Source: Vibrio tritonius (lineage in GTDB: Bacteria; Pseudomonadota; Gammaproteobacteria; Enterobacterales; Vibrionaceae). Taken from it: a stretch of 64,000 bases of DNA. Shown piece by piece: positions 50,609 through 59,426 of this stretch. The DNA lies in the NCBI RefSeq assembly GCF_001547935.1, contig NZ_AP014635.1:2170001-2234000 (forward strand), given 5' to 3'. Below the pieces are notes generated by a model. That model was not told where the DNA came from. It worked only from the letters and a program-made list of their open reading frames with translations, and ran no database searches. Made by a program: the position numbers and the translations under genes. Each line of letters begins with the position of its first letter. Position 1 is the first letter of the stretch.

Positions 50609-52879
50609 TTAAAGTGTAGGGGCTTGTCCCTTGTTGGTCAAAACTTCAGAGAGATCCGGTGAGAAATGATCCACTTGAATTGCCCGATAACGCAGTTGCT
50701 CCGCCCTAAGCACCATGCGCCTCTCATTCGAACTCAACACGCCCGCCTTTTCCGCAGCATGCAATTTTTCTTCTAGCGGTAACTTCCCATTCACTGTTTT
50801 AGCAGCAATGGCTTGTTGCAGTCGTTTCTCAATTGGCATCACCTCGTACAAGGCAACAAAGGCAGTATCCATCAACCCAATGGCGTCATCTTTATCTTTA
50901 CCAACAAAGCATAGATGGGTCATTCGATCGCGCTGTTTACCCGGCACCATCATGCTTTGTGCTATTTCTAGCGCCAACGCATCTTTAGGGGGAGTGTAAT
51001 GCTGACCCAGTGGGAAAATAATAGCGCGGAGCAACCATCCAGCCCAACGATTAGGAAAATTGATTAACGCCTCTTTCATAGCATCTGCTGCACGACAAAA
51101 ACAGTGTGCTAAAGCGTAATCGAGATAAGGTCGGTCGGCGGCTTGTTGCCCTTCATCAGCAAAGCGCTTGAGCGCAGCACTGGCCATGTAAAGGTAAGCC
51201 AATGCATCACCGAGACGGGCTGAAATAAGCTCCTTACGTTTTAAAGCACCACCTAACGTCAACATTGCCATATCCGAGGTAACAGCTAACCCCGCGCACA
51301 AACGCGATAGATGCTGAAACTCTCTTTTAGTCGCACAGTTGCTCGGAACCTTAACCCAACGCGAGCTTGTCAGGGCTAAACCAAAGGCGCGCCCCATATT
51401 ACCGGCAGTATGGCCGATGTGCTGAAAAAGCCAACGGTCAAACGCTTCCGCCCCACGTTCAGCTTCCGGGTCTGCTGCCGCCGCCATCTCTTTTAACACA
51501 AAAGGATGGCACCGAGTCGCCCCTTGTCCAAATATCATTAAGTTGCGAGTCAGTATGTTGGCCCCCTCTACCGTGATAGCAATCGGAATGCCCAAGTAAT
51601 GAGTCGATAAATAGTTCATCGGTCCACCTTGAATCGCGCGACCTGCGTGAATGTCCATGGCATCAGCTAAAATGGTACGACCCATTTCCGTCATATGATA
51701 TTTGGCGATGGCGGTGACAACGCCAGGCTTTTCTCCACTATCTAAAGCAGTTGTGGTGAGTGTGCGAGTGGCCTCGAGTAGGTAGGTTAAACCGCCAATG
51801 CGCCCCAATGCCTCCCCAACCCCTTCAAAACGCCCAATCGACACACCAAACTGCTTTCTAACGTAAGCATAAGCGCCCGTCGTTCGCGTAGCTAAATGAC
51901 CAATTGCAGCCCCTAAGGCCGGTAGAGAAATACCACGCCCTGCCGACAAGCATTCCACCAGCATACGCCATCCTTTTCCCGCGTATTGCTGACCACCGAT
52001 GATCCAATCGATCGGAATAAAAACATCCTTCCCTCGAGTTGGTCCATTCATAAACGCGAGCCCCATGGGATCGTGCCGCTCCCCAATCTCGACTCCTGGG
52101 TGAGACGTTGGAATCAAAGCGCATGTAATCCCAAGTTCGGGTTGGTCACCGATTAGTCCTTCAGGATCATAAAGTTTAAAGGCTAAACCAAGCACCGTGG
52201 CAACAGGGGCTAGCGTGATATAACGTTTGTTCCAAGTAAGGCGAATGCCCAATACTTCCTCTCCTTGAAACTCGCCCATGCAAACAATTCCTTTGTCTGG
52301 GATGCCTCCAGCATCAGAGCCTGCTTCCGGTCCAGTAAGAGCGAAACAAGGAATGTCACGACCATCGGCTAAACGGGGTAACCAATACTCTTTCTGTTCT
52401 TGGGTTCCATAGTGAGTGAGTAGTTCGCCCGGACCAAGTGAGTTAGGCACCATCACAGTAACTGCCGCACTGATTGAACGTGTTGCGATCTTGGTCACTA
52501 TGGTCGAGTTGGCATAGGCAGAAAAAGCGCGCCCACCGTATTTTTTTTCAATGATTAAGGAAAAAAAGCGCTCTTGACGGAGAAAATTCCAAATAGCTTC
52601 AGGCAGATCTTTTTCGTGCTGCATGATGTGGTAATCATCAAGCTGAGAAAGCAATATTTCCAATTCGTTGTCGATAAAGGCTTGCTCTTCATCACTCAGC
52701 TGAGGTTTGGGGTACTCTAATAAGCGGGTGAAGTCTGGCTGGCCAGAAAACAGCTCACCTTCCCACCAAACACTGCCCGCTTCCATCGCCTCTTTTTCCG
52801 TTGCAGAAAGCGGAGGCAATACGCGTCGAAACCATTTTAGTGCAGGACCACTAACCCATTTTTGACGAAATGTACTCAT
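50609..52879 (-). CDS. fadE: FadE-type acyl-CoA dehydrogenase
   Basis: The 756-residue protein is of the FadE size class, larger than ordinary acyl-CoA dehydrogenases. The N-terminal part (WEGELFSGQPDF) and core acyl-CoA dehydrogenase motifs are present: FALTGPEAGSDAGGIPDKG, FGVSIGRFEGVGEALGRIGG and QGGPMNYLSTHYLG. It should catalyse the first step of fatty acid beta-oxidation with FAD. A 266-bp MITE begins 46 bp before the ATG. It is next to fabV, as in V. cholerae. Confidence 0.92.
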   Translation of the reverse strand: MSTFRQKWVSGPALKWFRRVLPPLSATEKEAMEAGSVWWEGELFSGQPDFTRLLEYPKPQLSDEEQAFIDNELEILLSQLDDYHIMQHEKDLPEAIWNFLRQERFFSLIIEKKYGGRAFSAYANSTIVTKIATRSISAAVTVMVPNSLGPGELLTHYGTQEQKEYWLPRLADGRDIPCFALTGPEAGSDAGGIPDKGIVCMGEFQGEEVLGIRLTWNKRYITLAPVATVLGLAFKLYDPEGLIGDQPELGITCALIPTSHPGVEIGERHDPMGLAFMNGPTRGKDVFIPIDWIIGGQQYAGKGWRMLVECLSAGRGISLPALGAAIGHLATRTTGAYAYVRKQFGVSIGRFEGVGEALGRIGGLTYLLEATRTLTTTALDSGEKPGVVTAIAKYHMTEMGRTILADAMDIHAGRAIQGGPMNYLSTHYLGIPIAITVEGANILTRNLMIFGQGATRCHPFVLKEMAAAADPEAERGAEAFDRWLFQHIGHTAGNMGRAFGLALTSSRWVKVPSNCATKREFQHLSRLCAGLAVTSDMAMLTLGGALKRKELISARLGDALAYLYMASAALKRFADEGQQAADRPYLDYALAHCFCRAADAMKEALINFPNRWAGWLLRAIIFPLGQHYTPPKDALALEIAQSMMVPGKQRDRMTHLCFVGKDKDDAIGLMDTAFVALYEVMPIEKRLQQAIAAKTVNGKLPLEEKLHAAEKAGVLSSNERRMVLRAEQLRYRAIQVDHFSPDLSEVLTNKGQAPTL

Positions 52880-52924
52880 AGGGCGCTCCTTATTCTGTTT
52901 GGGAAGCTATGCAGCAAGCATGTT

Positions 52925-53190
52925 TATACCCAAGTAACCTCAAGATGCGGTTTCAGCGAGAATGTATTCGCTCATAGGCAAGGCACCGATTTGAATACAT
53001 AGTGATTCTACGTAGAAAATCGGTAACGCAGCATAGGAGCGAATACAACTCGCCCCTTGGGAGCTCATCAACAAGCCCATTTCTGCGCTCAATGACGTTG
53101 AAAGGGAATAACCATTCCTGCCGTCATTGAGCTTGATCTGTGCTCGTTGATGAAGCTCTGAAGTCTGCATCTTGAGGTCATTTGGGTATA
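52925..53190 (-). mobile_element. 266-bp palindromic MITE, copy 3 (inverted)
   Basis: The same element as copies 1 and 2, in the opposite orientation, with TA at both ends. It differs by about ten bases from the others. The short ORF seen in all copies (MQTSELHQRAQ...) lacks its usual stop here because TAA has become TCA, so it runs on to the element's end. Confidence 0.88.
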
Positions 53191-53270
53191 CTAAACCGAT
53201 AATCGTCTCTGTCTCCCTATATGAACTATAGTGCCAGCCCACTTTTTAACAAATGATTAACCTAAGACTT
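53191..53270 (-). promoter_or_regulatory. Probable fadE promoter beyond the MITE
   Basis: On the minus strand, TTGTTA and TATAGT are separated by 16 bp and point toward fadE. The MITE would lie in the 5' leader of this transcript. The call is by consensus match only. Confidence 0.35.
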
Positions 53271-53334
53271 TGGTCAAACTCTGCATTGTGCAGCATTTTG
53301 TTGATTACCCCGTTTTTGCCCCCAAAAAGCTTTC

Positions 53335-53372
53335 ACAAAAAAGGCGCTTTCACACAAAAAAGGCGCTTTCGC
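53335..53372. repeat. Two tandem 19-bp repeats
   Basis: The unit ACAAAAAAGGCGCTTTC occurs twice in tandem (53335-53353 and 53354-53372), followed by another A run. A degenerate partial unit (AAAAAGCTTTCAC) lies just before. Confidence 0.75.
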
Positions 53373-53461
53373 AAAAAAATCTGAACTCTTCGCCGAAGCC
53401 GCAGTCTCTATTTATGTGGTTAAGAAGCTTTCAGCTCACTGCTGAAGTATTTTTTCATCGT

Positions 53462-53547
53462 AACAGTTAACTCACGTTACTGTTTTTCCTATTAACTCCT
53501 ACGTTTGTATGTGCCCAGTTCGCTTTGTTCTGGGTATTTTTTTATCT
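53462..53547 (+). terminator. Two consecutive terminator-like hairpins with no upstream gene
   Basis: The first is AACAGT / ACTGTT (53462-53484), followed by TTT. The second is TGCCCAG / CTGGGTA (53512-53536), followed by a T run. Both are on the plus strand. No recognisable gene precedes them; the only long frame (53270-53470) starts at TTG and has no SD. Confidence 0.5.
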
Positions 53548-53645
53548 TACGAAAAAGCCAAATGGTTCGATCATCGCAAGTGAACACAGCACTTAGCGCC
53601 GAACTTCGATATACTCTGCGAACTGATTACCACCACTAGCACCTT

Positions 53646-54536
53646 ATGAAACTTCAGCACAGCCCAATTACCCACCATCAATTTAAAGACATCGCCTTTT
53701 ATCTAAAACGCGACGATTTATTGCATCCGCAGTTTTCCGGGAATAAAGCACGCAAATTCATGAGCCTGCTAAATTGGCAAGACGCAAAGATAGATACCTT
53801 GGTAGGTCATGGTTCACCACAGGCAAACTCTCTCTATTCCATGGCGGCTTTGGCGAACTTACGCCACTGGAAGCTCGATTTTTACGTTGACCACATCCCA
53901 TCATGGCTAGCAGAAAACCCAATAGGCAACTATCGGGCGGCACTCACTCTTGGCGCCAATATTATTGCAACCCGCCCTACCTACGGTTGCTCGGTTGCTG
54001 ACTATCTCTCAACGCAACAATGGTCAGAGAACCAACTTTTTGTGCCCGAAGGAGGACGTAGCCCCATCGCACAATTGGGTGTGGAGCAACTTGCTCAGGA
54101 AATTCTTATCTGGAAAGAGCAACAGCCCGCCGCAGATTGGGTAGTTGCGTTACCTTCAGGTACCGGGACAACAGCCTTGTATCTGCATCAGACATTGAAA
54201 GAACATCACATCGAAGTGGTGACCTGTGCTTGTGTTGGTGGTGATGAATATCTGAAACAGCAATGGATTAGCTTAGGAGAACACGCTCATCCAACGATAT
54301 TAAGTGGCACAACCAAACATCAGTTTGGGCACCTTTATCCCGACCAGTACCAGTTATGGCAAGCACTTGGTCAACAAACCGGTGTGGAATTTGAATTGTT
54401 GTACGACCCCTTGATGTGGCAACGGCTACTGACATGGTGGCCAACCCAAAAAGGGCGCAACCTGCTATACATTCATCAAGGCGGTCTTTTGGGTAACGAA
54501 AGTATGGTACCGCGCTATCGCCGACAAATGGGATAA
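53646..54536 (+). CDS. D-cysteine desulfhydrase/ACC deaminase-family PLP enzyme
   Basis: A 296-residue fold-type II PLP protein. The PLP Lys lies in FSGNKARKF, and YLKRDDLLHPQ and VGHGSPQANSLYSMA are family motifs. The PLP-phosphate loop is LPSGTGTTALYL. Members cut D-cysteine or ACC, giving ammonia and pyruvate or another product; the substrate here is not certain. The gene has no clear operon partner; an Fe-ADH gene follows after 213 bases. Confidence 0.82.
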   Translation: MKLQHSPITHHQFKDIAFYLKRDDLLHPQFSGNKARKFMSLLNWQDAKIDTLVGHGSPQANSLYSMAALANLRHWKLDFYVDHIPSWLAENPIGNYRAALTLGANIIATRPTYGCSVADYLSTQQWSENQLFVPEGGRSPIAQLGVEQLAQEILIWKEQQPAADWVVALPSGTGTTALYLHQTLKEHHIEVVTCACVGGDEYLKQQWISLGEHAHPTILSGTTKHQFGHLYPDQYQLWQALGQQTGVEFELLYDPLMWQRLLTWWPTQKGRNLLYIHQGGLLGNESMVPRYRRQMG

Positions 54537-54640
54537 ACGCAACCTCCATCGCCTCGGTTATCTGTGACCTTCATTACGCCAATCTTGACAAATATCGTCT
54601 ATCCCTAATGTGAGTGGCACTTTTTTCAAGGTCACTCCTT

Positions 54641-54673
54641 GTCTGTCGCCCTATGCTAAGCGACAGGTTTCTA
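54641..54673 (+). terminator. Weak terminator after the desulfhydrase gene
   Basis: CTGTCGC / GCGACAG stem with a 10-base loop, followed by GTTTCT. The T tract is poor. Confidence 0.35.
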
Positions 54674-54749
54674 TTAGCCCACAGAACCTACTGTTGAGAT
54701 TCTCCAAGTACCACAACAGATTAATTTTGATATTACTAAGGAGTTTCTT

Positions 54750-55898
54750 ATGTCATTTGCGTTAAAAATGCCTCGGCTATGTCTTATGGGAGTTGGCGCC
54801 ATTCAAGAAGCCATTGAACAAGTTGCCACCCAAAATAAACAGAAAGTTTTGGTGGTTACCGACCATACACTAGTAGAGTTGAATATTGTCGCCCCTGTGT
54901 TAGCCGCTCTCGATCAACATCAGATCGCTTATTCACTGTTTGATAAAGTCACACCAAACCCTACTGTCGCCCTGGTAGAGCAAGGCTTGGCTCAATATCA
55001 ACAAGAAGCTTGCGACGCGTTTATCGCCATTGGCGGTGGCAGCCCTATCGATTGCGCTAAAGCAATCCGAATTATGGCCACCAATGATGGACGAATTAAC
55101 GATTATGAAGGGGTTAATCAAGTTGTTAATGAGGGCGCCTACTTTGTTGCGATTAACACCACCGCAGGTACAGCGGCAGAGATGACCTCAAACTCGGTCA
55201 TCACCGATGAGCAAGCGGAAAAGAAAATGGTGATCATTGATGATAAGCAGATCCCTGATATTGCCGTCAATGATCCGACAGTGATGGTTGGACTTCCTGC
55301 ATCGGTTACCGCCGCCACCGGTATGGACGCCTTAACCCACGCGATTGAAGCCTATGTTTCAGCCGGGCATCACACTTTAACCGACCCAACGGCATTAGAA
55401 GCGATCCGTTTGATCCATCATTGGCTGCCAACCGCCGTTGCTGATGGGCAAAACATCGAAGCACGTCAAGGTCTAGCATGTGCAGAGTATTTGGCTGGGA
55501 TGGCATTTAATAGTGCAGGACTTGGGCTAGTGCATGCCATGGCTCACCAACCTGGCGCAACTCACAATTTGCCACACGGGGTATGTAATGCCATTTTGCT
55601 TCCCGTGGTGAGTGCCTACAACGCTCAATTTGTACCGGAGCGCTTTCGTACTGTCGCAGCGGTATTAGGGGAAGATGTGGCAACGCTCAGTGATAAAGAC
55701 GGCGCCCAACAAGCGATTAAAGCGATTCGCGCTCTATCTGAACAAGTAGGTATCCCAGCAGGATTCTCAGAACTGGGTATCAAAGAGAGTGATATTCCTC
55801 AGTGGATTGAAAAAGCGCTTGCTGATCCATGCCTCGGTTGCAATCCTCACCAACCGACAGCAAAAGAAGTGTATGAGCTTTACTCTGAAGCGCTATAA
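54750..55898 (+). CDS. Iron-containing alcohol dehydrogenase (YiaY-like)
   Basis: The 382-residue protein has GGGSPIDCAKA (nucleotide motif) and the iron site: Asp and His in GMDALTHAIEAY, His in GLVHAMAHQPGA and His in NLPHGVCNAILLP. Its pattern is typical of the AdhB/YiaY/FucO group. A good AAGGAG lies before ATG. It is separate from the other Fe-ADH in the window, which is about 40 residues longer. The substrate is not known. Confidence 0.9.
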   Translation: MSFALKMPRLCLMGVGAIQEAIEQVATQNKQKVLVVTDHTLVELNIVAPVLAALDQHQIAYSLFDKVTPNPTVALVEQGLAQYQQEACDAFIAIGGGSPIDCAKAIRIMATNDGRINDYEGVNQVVNEGAYFVAINTTAGTAAEMTSNSVITDEQAEKKMVIIDDKQIPDIAVNDPTVMVGLPASVTAATGMDALTHAIEAYVSAGHHTLTDPTALEAIRLIHHWLPTAVADGQNIEARQGLACAEYLAGMAFNSAGLGLVHAMAHQPGATHNLPHGVCNAILLPVVSAYNAQFVPERFRTVAAVLGEDVATLSDKDGAQQAIKAIRALSEQVGIPAGFSELGIKESDIPQWIEKALADPCLGCNPHQPTAKEVYELYSEAL

Positions 55899-55928
55899 GC
55901 TATGTTAGCCTCCGAATACCAAACAAAT

Positions 55929-55955
55929 AAAAAGGTCCTGCAAAGGACCTTTTTC
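55929..55955. terminator. Terminator after the second Fe-ADH gene
   Basis: AAAGGTCC / GGACCTTT stem with a T run; it may serve both converging genes. Confidence 0.88.
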
Positions 55956-55983
55956 ATGGGTATAAAACAACAACATGTTGCCG

Positions 55984-58149
55984 CTATTTTAATTTAAATT
56001 GAGTAATCAGCTTATTCAGTTGCTCAGATTGATCAGTCAATTCATTCGCCGACGATGCGCAACTATCTGAGTTGGTACTATTTTGCTGCGTGACTTCATC
56101 AATTTGACCAATACCCAAACTGACCTGATCAGCTCCCGCTGATTGCTCACTTGCCGCTTGTGCAATCTCTTCAACCAAACCAGACACTTGGCTTGCGCCA
56201 TCCACAATTTCTTGTAGAGATTGTGCTGTTTGTTTCGATAGAGCAATACCGCGATTGGTTTTCTCTGCAGAGGTTTCAATCAATTTCGCTGTCTGTTGCA
56301 CCGCTTGTGCACTTCGACCAGCCAATTGGCGAACCTCATCAGCCACCACTGCAAAGCCTCGCCCATGTTCCCCCGCACGAGCCGCTTCTATCGCAGCATT
56401 TAATGCCAGCAAGTTGGTTTGCTCTGCAATCGATTCGATAGTGCGTATAATGTCATTAATGTCGTTTCCTGATGCCTCAATTTCCACCATGGCAGTTTGG
56501 AGTTCCGACATCAGTTGATTACCATTGTTAGCCGCAGCAACCGACTGGGAAGAGAGGCGACTGGCTTTATCCGCATTGCTCGCACTTTGACGAATCTGCT
56601 CTGCGATCTCGTTAATCGTCGCACTGATTTGCGTCACTGCTGATGCAGAATCCGTTGCCCCTGTTGATAAGCTTTGACTTAAGCCATTCACCATATCAGC
56701 ATTTCGCGCAATAACATCCGAGCGACTGCGAATCTGGCCGACCAGCGTATTTAAGTCATCCACCATTTGCGACAGTGCCCGACCTAATTGGTCTTCATTG
56801 GAAGCAAGCTTAACAGAAACCGCTAGGTCGCCTTGCGATATTTTCTCGGCGATCATCACTTGTGCTTGTAAGCTTTCAGCCATGTTATCTAACGCTGCAG
56901 ATAGCTGTCCCACCTCATCAACACTGTGGTAATTCAATCGGTTGTTAAATTGTCCTTTTGCGATGGTTTTTGCCATGTTTACTGCATTTAAAATAGGCAG
57001 AGAAATGTTACGTGCCATCACCAGCAACGCACCTATCGCCACAATAGAAATAATCAAACCTAACCCCACTTGCCATGTGGTATCTGTTTGATTATTAGAT
57101 TTTAACTCCGCCGATAGCGCATTCGCATCTGCGAGTACCAAGCTCAAATCTAACTTGATCACCATCGCCCAAGCGACATTACTTTGGCCAAGTACAAATG
57201 GTGAAATCACTTTAAGATTATTGGTTTTTTCATCGACTTTCACGACCGGTTTGTTATTTTTAATCGCAGTCAGAATGTAGTCAGTTTCATCACCAAACAA
57301 TGACTCCATCGACTTACCAATCGTTTCGGTTTGCTCGCTGTCGGCAATGACCAAGCCAGACGCTGTAACAATCGAAACATGCGAACGACCATCATATAAA
57401 TCTGAAGATACTTGCTCACTCAGGTTTTGGACAAAATCCAAATTATAGTCGGCACCAACAACGCCTAAAAACTTGCCATTAGCTATGATTGGCGCAGAAA
57501 GTGTTGCCAACCAAACATTTTTTCCTTGAACAATATAGGGTAAAGGCGCCGTCACCATTTCGTTTAAGGTCTTTTCTGGGACTTGATACCAAGCACCCTT
57601 CATCACTCCATTTGGGTGTGCTTGCGATGAATCATATTCCACTAGCGGCTGCACATTAATCGCACCTGATGTATCGCGAATCCAGTACGGCGTAAATCGG
57701 CCAGTATCAGGGTTATTACCATCGCGATTAACTTTAAATTGATTGTCATTGCCATCAAAGGCATTAGGAGCCCAAGCGCTATAAGTCCCATTCAAATCTT
57801 TATTCGACTTCAGCACTTCTTTAAGCATGCCGTTGAACACACTGCGATTAATAAACGCAGCCCCCTCATTCATTTCTGCTTCTTTTGCTGCAGACATTGC
57901 ATCAGAAATTGCACGAGCCGCACTTAACGCTTCTTCAAGTCGACGACTTATTGATTCTGAATAGCTGGAAGCCGTCGCTTCTAACTCTTTTAGAGTGGTT
58001 TCTGTGGCTAGCGCAGAGACTTTTTCAGAGACTAACGTTTGGGTATTTTGCGCAGAATAAACGCTGTAACCCACCAGTATCCCTGCAGTAATAAGCAAAC
58101 AAAGCCCTGCTGTCACGGCTATTTTTGTCTGAATAGATTTGAACTTCAT
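55984..58149 (-). CDS. Methyl-accepting chemotaxis protein (dCache type)
   Basis: A 721-residue receptor with a first membrane helix (~10-30), a large periplasmic double-Cache domain (~40-355, with [23 protein letters not shown] and [12 protein letters not shown]), and a second helix (~360-378). HAMP and a signalling domain follow, with the tip [19 protein letters not shown]. The periplasmic domain resembles those of amino-acid or organic-acid receptors, but the ligand is unknown. It stands alone between the Fe-ADH and GH114 genes, with which it is convergent and divergent, respectively. Confidence 0.92.
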   Translation of the reverse strand: MKFKSIQTKIAVTAGLCLLITAGILVGYSVYSAQNTQTLVSEKVSALATETTLKELEATASSYSESISRRLEEALSAARAISDAMSAAKEAEMNEGAAFINRSVFNGMLKEVLKSNKDLNGTYSAWAPNAFDGNDNQFKVNRDGNNPDTGRFTPYWIRDTSGAINVQPLVEYDSSQAHPNGVMKGAWYQVPEKTLNEMVTAPLPYIVQGKNVWLATLSAPIIANGKFLGVVGADYNLDFVQNLSEQVSSDLYDGRSHVSIVTASGLVIADSEQTETIGKSMESLFGDETDYILTAIKNNKPVVKVDEKTNNLKVISPFVLGQSNVAWAMVIKLDLSLVLADANALSAELKSNNQTDTTWQVGLGLIISIVAIGALLVMARNISLPILNAVNMAKTIAKGQFNNRLNYHSVDEVGQLSAALDNMAESLQAQVMIAEKISQGDLAVSVKLASNEDQLGRALSQMVDDLNTLVGQIRSRSDVIARNADMVNGLSQSLSTGATDSASAVTQISATINEIAEQIRQSASNADKASRLSSQSVAAANNGNQLMSELQTAMVEIEASGNDINDIIRTIESIAEQTNLLALNAAIEAARAGEHGRGFAVVADEVRQLAGRSAQAVQQTAKLIETSAEKTNRGIALSKQTAQSLQEIVDGASQVSGLVEEIAQAASEQSAGADQVSLGIGQIDEVTQQNSTNSDSCASSANELTDQSEQLNKLITQFKLK

Positions 58150-58496
58150 AATTTATCCTAAAAGACGTTAACCTTTTAAACCGTGTGGTTACGGTTATTC
58201 AGCATTAACTAAAGCTTATATAAATGAATTTTCCAGTAACACATGGATAAACTGATATGAAGTTTACAAAAATGTAACTTAGCTCTCTTATTTGGCGTTA
58301 GCATACTAAAAAGCAGCATTTGTCTTTTCATCACTGAGCGCCACACAGTCCTTGAATAAGATCAAATCAAGTGATTTATTTTGCTGTTCGAGGCATATCA
58401 CACACTGTGCTGTTTTACCCGAAGTAGGTATAGGGTTCGACTCAAACACTCAGTAAGTTGAGTTCCTATTTTTCTTTATTTATTAGGTATTAAGCC
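58150..58496. other. Divergent region between the MCP and GH114 genes
   Basis: No gene-like ORF. A TATCACACACTG string near 58396 has one CRP-like half-site (TCACA) but the other half is poor, so I do not call a site. Confidence 0.45.
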
Positions 58497-59318
58497 ATGC
58501 GATTTCGCTTATTGTCTCTGGCTAATCTGTTGTTTTTAGTAGGCTGTAATAGTGCTGGTGGAGGCGATATTAGCACAGACAACCACCAGTCTACTTGGTA
58601 TTCCCCGGCCGCGGGGGTAACGTGGCAATGGCAATTACAGGGCTCGGTAAACACTAGTTACAATGTCACTATTTATGATATCGATCTCTTTGACTCCTCC
58701 ACGACTTTTATCACGTCACTGCAGGCACAAGGACGGAAAGTCATATGTTACTTTTCTGCAGGTTCTTACGAAAACTGGCGCTCTGACGCTGCTGATTTTG
58801 ACGCCAGTGACTTAGGAAATGATGTCGATGGTTGGCCGAACGAACAATGGCTGAATATCAATTCCACTCAAGTTCGTAATATCATGCTTGCCCGACTCGA
58901 TTTAGCTCAATCAAAAGGTTGCGACGGAGTCGAGCCAGACAATGTTGATGGTTACGTTAACAGTAGCGGGTTTAGCTTAAGTTATAACGACCAACTCTCT
59001 TTTAACCGTTTTCTTGCCAACGCGGCGCACAAGCGTGGGCTTGCCATTGGCTTGAAAAACGACTTAGACCAAATTAGCGATTTAGTCGATTACTTCGATT
59101 TTGCTGTGAATGAACAGTGCTTTGAATTCAGCGAGTGTTCAGCGTTGACCCCATTTATTAATGCTAATAAACCGGTACTCAATGCGGAATACCTAAATAC
59201 TTATGTATCAGATTCGTCGGAACGCGCAAGTATGTGTACTTCCTCGGTAAATTTAGGTTTAAGCACGTTAGTTTTACCAGAAGCGTTAGATGACAGTTTT
59301 CGCTACTCCTGCCGCTAA
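58497..59318 (+). CDS. GH114-type lipoprotein (endo-alpha-1,4-polygalactosaminidase family)
   Basis: A 273-residue protein with a lipobox at Cys17 (LFLVGC). TIYDIDLFDSS, GRKVICYFSAGSYENWR and CDGVEPDNVDGY are family motifs of glycoside hydrolase family 114, a TIM barrel. The acidic residues in CDGVEPDNVDGY and the Glu of NEQC probably act as catalysts. The family degrades galactosamine-rich polysaccharides, such as exopolysaccharide. The mature protein should sit in the outer membrane or periplasm. It precedes a diguanylate cyclase gene in the same direction. Confidence 0.85.
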   Translation: MRFRLLSLANLLFLVGCNSAGGGDISTDNHQSTWYSPAAGVTWQWQLQGSVNTSYNVTIYDIDLFDSSTTFITSLQAQGRKVICYFSAGSYENWRSDAADFDASDLGNDVDGWPNEQWLNINSTQVRNIMLARLDLAQSKGCDGVEPDNVDGYVNSSGFSLSYNDQLSFNRFLANAAHKRGLAIGLKNDLDQISDLVDYFDFAVNEQCFEFSECSALTPFINANKPVLNAEYLNTYVSDSSERASMCTSSVNLGLSTLVLPEALDDSFRYSCR

Positions 59319-59426
59319 ATGGTCCTATTAGGGACATAACTAAATCGAACGCATACGAATTAAATTCTCTTTTTTTTCATCCAGTTACAAAGATCTACCA
59401 CTATAGGGTTAGCTAAGCTTGCTTAT

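Noticed and set aside
52940..53242. A 100-codon gene across MITE copy 3
   Set aside because: The frame is the element's internal ORF lengthened by loss of a stop and by flanking DNA; not supported as a host gene.
53200..53260. Sigma-54 promoter for fadE (TGGCAC string)
   Set aside because: The -12 part lacks the needed GC at the right spacing; a sigma-70-like pair fits better.
58390..58410. CRP site upstream of the GH114 gene
   Set aside because: TCACA is present but the opposing half-site matches only three of five bases.
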